DNA from: an uncultured Methylococcaceae bacterium
Lineage (GTDB): Bacteria > Pseudomonadota > Gammaproteobacteria > Methylococcales > Methylococcaceae
Assembly: GCA_903859815.1 (NCBI GenBank)
Contig: CAIOOA010000103.1
Coordinates: 1 to 45,314, forward strand
Length of the DNA: 45,314 bases
Reading direction: 5' to 3'
The translations under genes and the position numbers were made by a program. This document shows, piece after piece, positions 26,692-33,725 of this stretch. The notes beneath the pieces are model-generated. The model was given only the letters and a program-made list of their open reading frames with translations. It was not told the origin of the DNA and ran no database searches. Position 1 is the stretch's first letter, and the number at the start of each line of letters is the position of its first letter.

Positions 26692-29600
26692 CTAATTTAT
26701 GGTATTCTCGAGTGTCTCGATCAGCTTCTCATAGAATGTAGGACTGTTGCGGTCAAGAACCCCGACTATGCTAAGGTCTTCCTGCATCTTCTTGAACTGG
26801 GGGCTATCTCCCTTCGGAAGGTAATACCAGGGATCGTAGGAAATCAGGATGATCGGGATTTTCCTATCTCTGAGATTTTCGGCTAGACGAATGCCACCGT
26901 CACGGCTGCCTCCGGCCTCGCTCAGATTGATGTCAGCAACGATAGCTCGCAGTGTGCTCGACAGCCTATCCATTGCCTCGTTCTCGTTTCGTACTATTTC
27001 ACAGGTGAAACCGCCATCCATCAATACCTTGGAAAGATGTTTGCGAAGAATTGGAGTATCTTCCACTACGAGTATGTTGGGAAGTCGCATGACTCCCGTG
27101 GCAGAATACTCCGATTGTCCTGAACGCGATAGTGGGAAAGTGATCTTGATGCATGCTCCGTTGAACCCTGAAGGCTTATTGGTGGAGAGCAGGTCGATTT
27201 TCGCATGGTTCTGATCTAGGATTTGCTTAACGATATAGAGACCGAGACCCGTGCCACCTCTCCTCCCACTTGATGGTTTTTTGAAAATATCTTCAATTAC
27301 CTCTTCTGGAATCCCGGTTCCATTGTCACTGACGATACAAACGGCTGAGTTTTGCTCACGGCTGAGTTCGATCTGCACTTGCATCTCTGATCTCATCTCG
27401 CTGGTTTCCATCTCATCATCGGATGACATCTCTTTCCAGGCATTGATCAAGAGTTCCTCAAAAACATAGGTGATCCCTCCCCGCGCCGCACAGACCCATA
27501 GCGGCTGTTCACGGTAAACCGGCAACACCTTGATCTCTCCTTCTAGGTCATGTGTAGTCTTGCAGATCGTCTGCTCGACCAGAACGCAAAGATCAAATTC
27601 GACGGGTTCCTCGACATTGAAGGCTAGACGTTGATAATCCCTCACCGCGTGGCGTAGCCGTCTCACGGCCTGCTGGATGACCTTGAGTGAATTTGCGATG
27701 ACCTCACCCCGGACGGCAATTCGCCCACCGGGGTTCTGCGTAGCCCGCTCCAATTCCGGCTTGATATAATGTACCACCTCAGTGTCGATGATTCCCGCCT
27801 CGGTACCCAGTCGATGCGCGGCGGGTCGTGAGAAGGTTCGCCATGCGTCGTCGCGCTCGGCTTTTAACTTCGCGGGGACACCGGATGCCTGAATGACGGC
27901 CCCCGCCATCCCTGCAAATAGATCCAGCATGGCACACTCGAATCGGTTCATGCGGTTTTCGGTGAAGCGATTGTCGGCATAAATGATCCCCTTCAACGCC
28001 TTCTCGACCATTATCGGAATCAGCACAAAGTCACCCTGCGCAAACTGAGAGAGCATCTCAGTGTCCGCAGCGTTGAGAATCTGTTTGGCTTTGGGTAAAT
28101 TGTTTAGCCCATCTGGGGAACCGGGATAAACTGCCACCGAGTGTTTCTCGCTGGCGGCTTGGTCTGGATCGGCAGATTCAATCTCTTGACCCTTCCAGCG
28201 GTTCTTCATGGGGTTGTCCAAATACTTCGCCTTATTGTTGCGGAAATCCTCCATCTGCTTGTCCAGATCGAGGAACGGCTCGTCCAATATGCGATTCATC
28301 TTTTCTTGCCAATCTTTTTTTTCGATTTCGCCGATCGCAAATTGACAGATAAGTCGGGTAGGTTTCTTTTCTTCGACGGGCTTGTCTTCGACTAGGTAGA
28401 TCATTGCGCGATTGTACTGGAGTCCATCGCGGTGGGTCAGCCCAGTCAGGATGAAAAATAGTGCTTCGTCGAGATTATCGAGAAATCGCACATCGCCCAC
28501 CAGCCTCTCCAAGAGTTTCAGCCGATCAATGCGTTCATAGATAATCAATGAGCAAGTGATCGAATTGCCAAGGATATTAAGAAGTTGCTCGTCTTCTTTG
28601 GTAAAGAAACTTTCTAACTGAAAGAGTGTTGGCCGCTTATTTTCAATCTTAAATACGCCCCTGAGATCCCTAGTTCCATCGTCAATCAGGGGGATTGCCA
28701 CCAGTGAATAGCAGGGTTTTTCTTGGGCCTTTTTCGCCCACATAATTTTGGCTTGTTCCCCCCTCCATTCGGGGTGATTATAAATTTCATCGGCAGACTG
28801 TAAATTTAGGGATTTACCTGACTGGGCAACATACACCGTCAGGCCCAATTTTTCGGAGGTTTTTGATTCTAATTCATAAGGCTTTATTTGGTCTCTGCTG
28901 CCATCGTATTTGTATCCATAGTCCGCCTTGAGGCGCAACTCAAGACCAGAGCGAAGCCATAAAGAACACGCCTCGGCCGAAATTACCTCTGCCGTTTGCT
29001 GAACGATCTGTTGAAGATTGGGTTCCTCTTGCGCATCTCCAAGTCCAGCCAGCAAACTTCGCGACACCTCCAATAGTTCGGCACCAACCCTGTTCGAATC
29101 AGTGCGCATCTGTGCCTTCTCCAAGGCCACAGCAATCACCGCAGCGTATGCCTCGACGATGCTCACATCCTTTGGCGTGAAATACGCATCGGGATGTTCA
29201 GCAGACATCTCAATGTTTTCGAGCTTCAGGACACCGATTACCCGTTCAAGTGGTTTATCTGATGAGTTCACCTGTGCGGTCGACTTCAACTTAAGAGGGA
29301 CGCCTAGGACACATCGACACGCGTTTTCTGCACTGACGGTTTCATACATAAGGCTATCGTATTTCCTAGCATGAGGATATTTCTTGAAGTCTTCATAACA
29401 GGTAATGTTTCGGGTTTCTGCACTTTTGGCAATCTCGCCAGTAAGCCCTTCGCCGAAATCGTATAGGGCTGGTTTCCCATTTTCCGAAGTAAGAAGCTTC
29501 TTGGCGACACCGCCAGCGGCCTCAAGGCGTAACTGTTTTTCGCTAGGTGTCCCCTTTTGTTCCGTAAGCCACAGGGTGGACCACTGTACAGGAAAAGTCA

Positions 29601-29706
29601 TCTGCACATGGTTGATGATCTTTTCCGGCAGAGCTTTAGGGTTCGACTCCGACAGGACATCCTCGCACAATTGCTGGATGATTTGCTCGAATGATTCTTT
29701 TAACAT
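26692..29706 (-). CDS. Soluble GAF-histidine kinase-receiver hybrid, copy 2
   Basis: 1004 residues from ATG 29706 (GTG 29718 is an alternative). Same order as copy 1: three GAF-like domains, dimerisation helix with SRPAAHRLGT, ATPase motifs FEELLINAW, DNGTGIP and GGTGLGLYIV, and a C-terminal receiver (NILVVEDTP; IVADINLSE). All catalytic motifs are intact in both copies. Differences cluster in the second GAF domain (around the segment near 28860-29060) and in the loop of the third GAF domain (around 28040-28150), which may change the ligand sensed. It is followed after 8 bp by receiver-TIR copy 2. No membrane segment is present. Confidence 0.9.
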   Translation of the reverse strand: MLKESFEQIIQQLCEDVLSESNPKALPEKIINHVQMTFPVQWSTLWLTEQKGTPSEKQLRLEAAGGVAKKLLTSENGKPALYDFGEGLTGEIAKSAETRNITCYEDFKKYPHARKYDSLMYETVSAENACRCVLGVPLKLKSTAQVNSSDKPLERVIGVLKLENIEMSAEHPDAYFTPKDVSIVEAYAAVIAVALEKAQMRTDSNRVGAELLEVSRSLLAGLGDAQEEPNLQQIVQQTAEVISAEACSLWLRSGLELRLKADYGYKYDGSRDQIKPYELESKTSEKLGLTVYVAQSGKSLNLQSADEIYNHPEWRGEQAKIMWAKKAQEKPCYSLVAIPLIDDGTRDLRGVFKIENKRPTLFQLESFFTKEDEQLLNILGNSITCSLIIYERIDRLKLLERLVGDVRFLDNLDEALFFILTGLTHRDGLQYNRAMIYLVEDKPVEEKKPTRLICQFAIGEIEKKDWQEKMNRILDEPFLDLDKQMEDFRNNKAKYLDNPMKNRWKGQEIESADPDQAASEKHSVAVYPGSPDGLNNLPKAKQILNAADTEMLSQFAQGDFVLIPIMVEKALKGIIYADNRFTENRMNRFECAMLDLFAGMAGAVIQASGVPAKLKAERDDAWRTFSRPAAHRLGTEAGIIDTEVVHYIKPELERATQNPGGRIAVRGEVIANSLKVIQQAVRRLRHAVRDYQRLAFNVEEPVEFDLCVLVEQTICKTTHDLEGEIKVLPVYREQPLWVCAARGGITYVFEELLINAWKEMSSDDEMETSEMRSEMQVQIELSREQNSAVCIVSDNGTGIPEEVIEDIFKKPSSGRRGGTGLGLYIVKQILDQNHAKIDLLSTNKPSGFNGACIKITFPLSRSGQSEYSATGVMRLPNILVVEDTPILRKHLSKVLMDGGFTCEIVRNENEAMDRLSSTLRAIVADINLSEAGGSRDGGIRLAENLRDRKIPIILISYDPWYYLPKGDSPQFKKMQEDLSIVGVLDRNSPTFYEKLIETLENTIN

Positions 29707-29793
29707 TGCGTATCTCACTTTGGCAAAAACGCCACTCTTTCAATATTTCCGTTAAGAAAAGCTCGGACAGCCAGCAGCCCAAGATGTAAACTC
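29707..29793 (-). promoter_or_regulatory. Conserved leader of kinase copy 2
   Basis: Matches 25307-25405 with scattered changes, as described there. Conservation between paralogous leaders suggests a shared promoter or regulator site, although no clear -35/-10 pair is visible. Confidence 0.4.
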
Positions 29794-29820
29794 AATAATA
29801 CAACGGCCAGTCATTAATAC

Positions 29821-31002
29821 TTACCGATCAGGAAACTCGATAGCTCGGTGACCGTGCTGGTTGGCATTCTGGAGTGCCATCTGATTGCTGGATGTCGCAA
29901 GCAGAAACATCCCACGATAACGACTGGGATTCGGGAAGTTTTCAAGTCGTTCAACATCTATAATTGTTTTTTTATTGATTAAATCGATGAGCTTAAAAAT
30001 ACTGTAAGCAGGGGATGGTGACATGAGTATCCCATCCTTGGTGTACGGTCGTTCCGCAGACATCTCGTAAAGGCGAAGTGCAGATTTGCGTAGGTCGTTT
30101 GGAGATATTGCGAAGCGGCAAAACGCAATCCAATGAATCCACTCCCCAATTTTCTCTCCATTGGCGACGATGAAGCCGATGGGGTGAATTTCAGGCTGTA
30201 GGTCAGAGAGGTATAACACCCGGGAAGGACCGCCGGGTTGGTCATAGAAAAGGTCTTTTTTAATCGTGTCGTCGTTAATAAATTTACTCCCACGCAGATT
30301 CTCTTCGTAGCCTTCCTTGCCTACAAAGGTCACGAAGTGCTTCCAGTGTTCCGGCTTGACCGGAGGAAAGTAAACTGCTTTCCCATTTTTTTGGAGGTGA
30401 TGGAAATCGATGATTTGCCACGAATCGATATCATCGTGCGATGGTATAGCCATCCGGTAGATACCCGCACTGCATGCGACGAATAATTCCTGCGTAATGT
30501 AGTTCAATAAGGCCGAACAAATCGGCAACCCACGCCTGATACAGGTGATTGCTGAAAACGCCCCAGTAATGGAACAGGGACCGCCATGATCGCGCTCCCA
30601 TTCCTCCTTGCACTGTGGTCGCTTCAAGGCTTCAACGACTTTGAGCGAAGCATCTTCTTGGATATCGATGGTTTTTAGATAAGCTTTTAATTGCGTAGAT
30701 CGGTCGGTAGGGTCACAGATAAAGAAGGTCGGCAGGCTACCATGCCTTTGTTGATCGCTTTTTGCCAGCGGGTCGGCATCTTTGCCGAACTCTTCAGTCA
30801 GCATAATGGCATGTTGATCGAAGTTCTTGAGGCATTCGAGAATCGCAATCTCTGGAATTGCATCAAGCGATAGGGTATCTCCTTTGCCCCAGAGGGTAGT
30901 ATGTTGAAGGGCATCCACGATTGTCGTTTCGAGCAAAGCATAGTTCGCCAATAACAGTGCCTTGATGAGCGTATTGCAATAAGCTTCTTCTATTCCAATC
31001 AT
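29821..31002 (-). CDS. Inositol-monophosphatase-like protein, first gene of TIR operon
   Basis: 393 residues from ATG 31002, chosen for GAGG 5 bases upstream; ATG 31026 is in frame but less well placed. The first half follows the metal-dependent, lithium-sensitive phosphatase fold: IMLTEEFG (Glu70/71), FICDPTDRST (Asp97 and Asp100 in the DPxDGT-type motif, with Arg for Gly), then GAFSAITCIRRGLPICSALL and ELFVACSAG, as in IMPase and CysQ proteins. The C-terminal WD-containing metal motif is not obvious and this protein is longer than usual. IMPase relatives remove phosphate from inositol phosphates, fructose bisphosphate or 3'-phosphoadenosine phosphates. Its place at the head of a TIR operon suggests a nucleotide-linked substrate, which is speculation. 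A TTGACA hexamer lies on the minus strand at 31047-31042 without a well-spaced -10. Confidence 0.65.
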   Translation of the reverse strand: MIGIEEAYCNTLIKALLLANYALLETTIVDALQHTTLWGKGDTLSLDAIPEIAILECLKNFDQHAIMLTEEFGKDADPLAKSDQQRHGSLPTFFICDPTDRSTQLKAYLKTIDIQEDASLKVVEALKRPQCKEEWERDHGGPCSITGAFSAITCIRRGLPICSALLNYITQELFVACSAGIYRMAIPSHDDIDSWQIIDFHHLQKNGKAVYFPPVKPEHWKHFVTFVGKEGYEENLRGSKFINDDTIKKDLFYDQPGGPSRVLYLSDLQPEIHPIGFIVANGEKIGEWIHWIAFCRFAISPNDLRKSALRLYEMSAERPYTKDGILMSPSPAYSIFKLIDLINKKTIIDVERLENFPNPSRYRGMFLLATSSNQMALQNANQHGHRAIEFPDR

Positions 31003-31521
31003 GATTGCCTCAAATTTTACAGCCATTGCCTATAATTATTCTGTCAAGATAGGCAGCTTTGTAGATTCTGTTATCCATGTCAATCTTTGTGAAGGACTTT
31101 CTCGAACTTTTTCCCAGATTTTAGCATTCCAAAGCGCTGTCATAGCAATCGCCTTTCTTGCTCACGCTGCACAGGAACTCATGCATTTCCAATCAGCCAT
31201 CACCCATCCTAAGGAGTCTGAAACGAGATTTTACACCTTTTCGCATGGTTCGTGACCTCGAATGACTCCTTTTAAAGTGTAAGTTTAAAATAAATGTATG
31301 GCTAAAAAGTGCTTTGCGGTAGATTAATGAATAAAAATGTCGCCGCCATCGGCGGCAAAAAATCAAACCTGTTGGCATCGTTTGGCATCAATCCAAGATT
31401 GTGATTTTATGCCGGTTTGTCTAACATGTTCATAAACAGGGTCGCCTTTGGGAACGACGCCAATGTCATGTCGTCTGGCAGCAGATGGCCCACCATGCCA
31501 CGAGGAAAAAATGCAGTGAAT
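31003..31521. other. Long intergenic region upstream of both flanking units
   Basis: 519 bp between the minus-strand TIR operon and the plus-strand lipoprotein gene. It should hold divergent promoters. I see a TTGACA on the minus strand (31047-31042) and a small hairpin GCCGCC-ATC-GGCGGC near 31340, and no gene I can support. An open frame upstream of 31522 exists but codes for no recognisable N-terminus. Confidence 0.4.
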
Positions 31522-31863
31522 ATGTCGAAGATTATCCGTTTTGCCATTTTGTTTATGTTGTTAACGCCTTCCGCGATGCTACTCTCGGGTTGCCCGAAGG
31601 GTGTCTATGGAAGCATCATCACACCCGAACAGTTGTCGGAGGTGAATCGGGGAAAATCAACCAAACAAGATGTGATCAGGATTTTGGGCGAACCCGATGA
31701 GGTGAGAAACCTTGGCGTTGGACAGGAAGAGTTGTCTTATGTGCGAGCCACCGTCGGCACTCATTATAATTTTCTCGGTTACGGCAATTATAAGAAAACC
31801 GAGTTCTGGGTCATCATCAAAAACAATGTGGTGGAAGCTTACGGCGAACGTGACATTCAATGA
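31522..31863 (+). CDS. SmpA/OmlA (BamE-like) lipoprotein
   Basis: 113 residues from ATG 31522, selected because a lipoprotein signal follows at once (IIRFAILFMLL and then LLSGC with Cys24); the frame is open further upstream but that extension has no signal. After the lipobox comes the BamE-type fold: LSEVNRGKSTKQDVIRILGE and PDEV, then strands with FLGYGNYKKTEFWVIIKNN. BamE proteins are outer-membrane lipoproteins of the BAM complex, but many paralogues of this fold have other roles. The downstream gene overlaps by 4 bp (ATGA), so the two are probably translated together. Confidence 0.75.
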   Translation: MSKIIRFAILFMLLTPSAMLLSGCPKGVYGSIITPEQLSEVNRGKSTKQDVIRILGEPDEVRNLGVGQEELSYVRATVGTHYNFLGYGNYKKTEFWVIIKNNVVEAYGERDIQ

Positions 31864-32402
31864 GTGGGGAAATGCTGATGCCATCAACCCGACCACAGAC
31901 ACTGGCTGAATTATGGGAAGAGCATGTTCGCTACGAATTTGAATCCCGCAACACGGAAGACACGCTCGCCACGATGGTCGAAGATGCTTACGTCAACCAT
32001 ATCCCAGTCATGACTGGGGGCGTAGGCCGGGATGCGCTGCGAACATTCTATTCCAAGCATTTCATCCCCAAAATGCCGCCGGACACAGAAATGATCCCGA
32101 TTTCAAGGACCCTAGGCGATGATCAAGTTGTCGATGAAATGGTGTTTAAGTTCACGCATTCCATCGAAATGGACTGGATGTTGCCAGGCATCGCCCCAAC
32201 TGGCAAGCGGGTTGAGATTCCGCTGGTCGCCATTATTCGCTTTCGGGATGGCAAGCTTGCCCATGAACACATTTATTGGGATCAAGCTTCCGTCCTTGTC
32301 CAATTAGGCTTATTGGATGCCAACACACTGCCCATTTTCGGGGTTGCCACAGCCCACAAAGCGCTTAATCCTAACTTGCCAGCCAATGAGCTGATTCGGT
32401 GA
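31860..32402 (+). CDS. SnoaL-like / NTF2-fold protein
   Basis: 180 residues. The cone-shaped NTF2 fold is suggested by LAELWEEHVRYEFESRNTED, then DAYVNHIPVMTGGVGRDAL and TFYSKHFIP, RTLGDDQVVDEMVFKF, and finally VEIPLVAIIRFRDGKLAHEH. These are common in uncharacterised SnoaL-like and ester-cyclase-like proteins. The start overlaps the lipoprotein stop (ATGA at 31860-31863); ATGs at 31872 and 31878 are also possible and have GGGGA before them. No catalytic assignment is possible. A link with the lipoprotein is by position only. Confidence 0.8.
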   Translation: MSGEMLMPSTRPQTLAELWEEHVRYEFESRNTEDTLATMVEDAYVNHIPVMTGGVGRDALRTFYSKHFIPKMPPDTEMIPISRTLGDDQVVDEMVFKFTHSIEMDWMLPGIAPTGKRVEIPLVAIIRFRDGKLAHEHIYWDQASVLVQLGLLDANTLPIFGVATAHKALNPNLPANELIR

Positions 32403-32413
32403 TAAGCTGAATG

Positions 32414-32597
32414 ACTGACGTTACGCACGGACGCGAAAGATGTACGACGGGAGCGTCAAAGCCTGTCCTGAACGAAGTTGAAGGGCTTGCTTTGACAAGA
32501 CAATGGGAATTGCAAAGCAAGCTTCGCCTGTCAAAGCAAGGCTTCGCCTGTCAAAGCAAGGCTTCGCCTGTCAAAGCAAGCTTTGACGCTCCAATAC
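32414..32597 (+). repeat. Palindromic MITE-like element, copy 1 (right end missing)
   Basis: Begins ACTGACGTTACGCAC, then GACGCGAAAGATGTA and GGGAGCGTCAA, and ends CTTTGACGCTCCAATAC. GGAGCGTCAA and TTTGACGCTCC are inverted. A full copy in the same orientation is at 39981-40120, where the outer ends TGACGTTAC and GTAACATCA also pair. Copy 1 has inserted CCTGTCCTGAACGAAGTTGA (32463-32482), which resembles another widespread intergenic repeat, and carries the 20-bp tandem repeat listed next. Confidence 0.7.
32521..32580 (+). repeat. Three perfect 20-bp tandem repeats
   Basis: GCTTCGCCTGTCAAAGCAAG occurs three times with no spacer, inside MITE copy 1. Copy 2 has one unit at 40062-40081. The unit seems to have been expanded by slippage. 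Confidence 0.9.
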
Positions 32598-32679
32598 GGC
32601 GGGGTTTCGGAAAAAAATGTTGTGGGCGAATGAATTAAAACCTATAAATCCCACAAGTTAAATCTTATAATAATGACCT

Positions 32680-33708
32680 ATGAAAAAGCTTGTCATTCTG
32701 GTTCTGCTGTCTATCGTTGTCACCGCCGGTGTTATCTATTGGCGGTCCACGCGGGTTGAAGCGCCCAATACAGAACTGGTTTTGTATGGCAACGTAGACC
32801 TCAGGGAAGTTGCCTTGGCATTCAACAACAGCGAGCGTATTTCGGAAATCCTTGTACAGGAAGGGGATAAGGTGCATAAGGGGCAGGTCATGGCGCGGCT
32901 AGACACCTCCCGCCTGATGCCGCTGGTGAATAAGGCCGAGTCGGACGTGGAGGCACAGCGTCATGTCGTCGAACGCTTGCGCAAGGGTAGCCGACCGGAA
33001 GAAATCGCCCAGGCAAAAGCCAATGTAGGCTCGGCACAAGCCGATGTTGCCTATGAAGAATATCAATTTCATCGTTTGGACGGTCTGGCAAAGGAATCCA
33101 GCGGCAGGGCCGTCAGTAAGCAGGATTATGACAATACCCGCTATAAATTAAGCAGCGCCAAGGCCAAACTCACCGTTAATCAGAAGAGCTTGGAATTGGC
33201 TGTGTTAGGGCCGCGAGTGGAAGATATTCAACAAGCGGAATCACAACTCAAATCTCTGTCCGCTCAACGCGACCTGCTGCACAAACAGTTGGCGGATACC
33301 GAGTTGCTGGCTCCGGTGGATGCCGTGGTGAGAAACCGCATCATGGAACCGGGGGAGATGTCCTCGCCGCAAAAGCCAGTGTTTTCATTGGCCATCACTG
33401 ATCCCAAATGGGTCAGGGCTTATGTCTCTGAAACTGATCTAGGCAAAGTCCATCCGGGCATGAAAGCCTCCATCACCGTGGATAGTTTCCCCCAATTGAG
33501 TTTTGAAGGATGGGTGGGGTTCATTTCGCCGGTGGCCGAGTTTACCCCCAAATCTGTGGAAACCACTGAGTTGAGACCCAGTTTGGTTTATGAAATTCGG
33601 GTGTTTGTCAAAGATGACAAAGACAAGCTGCGCTTAGGCATGCCGGCCAGTGTCCGTTTGTCACTGCTGGACAGGGGAAGCCCATCCGCGTCACCCACTT
33701 CGCACTAA
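32680..33708 (+). CDS. HlyD-family membrane fusion protein of ABC exporter (YbhG-like)
   Basis: 342 residues. An N-terminal anchor (LVILVLLSIVVTAGVIYW) is followed by the first half-lipoyl segment (LYGNVDLREVALAFN; ILVQEGDKVHKGQVMARLD), a coiled coil of about 150 residues with RKGSRPEEIAQAKANVGSAQ, the second half-lipoyl piece (LLAPVDAVVRNRIMEPGEM) and a beta-barrel. This is the periplasmic adaptor of a tripartite pump. The gene order here matches E. coli ybhG-ybhF-ybhS-ybhR. No ribosome site precedes ATG 32680. TATAAT lies at 32666-32671, so if that is the -10 box the mRNA would be almost leaderless. Confidence 0.93.
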   Translation: MKKLVILVLLSIVVTAGVIYWRSTRVEAPNTELVLYGNVDLREVALAFNNSERISEILVQEGDKVHKGQVMARLDTSRLMPLVNKAESDVEAQRHVVERLRKGSRPEEIAQAKANVGSAQADVAYEEYQFHRLDGLAKESSGRAVSKQDYDNTRYKLSSAKAKLTVNQKSLELAVLGPRVEDIQQAESQLKSLSAQRDLLHKQLADTELLAPVDAVVRNRIMEPGEMSSPQKPVFSLAITDPKWVRAYVSETDLGKVHPGMKASITVDSFPQLSFEGWVGFISPVAEFTPKSVETTELRPSLVYEIRVFVKDDKDKLRLGMPASVRLSLLDRGSPSASPTSH

Positions 33709-33725
33709 CCACTAAGGACTTGGGT

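Noticed and set aside
31335-31360. Intrinsic terminator at the GCCGCC-ATC-GGCGGC hairpin
   Set aside because: On the plus strand it is followed by A rather than T, and on the minus strand no gene ends before it.
32521-32580. CRISPR-like array
   Set aside because: The 20-bp units (and the 27-bp units at 43360-43449) abut without spacers, and no cas gene is present. They are simple tandem repeats.
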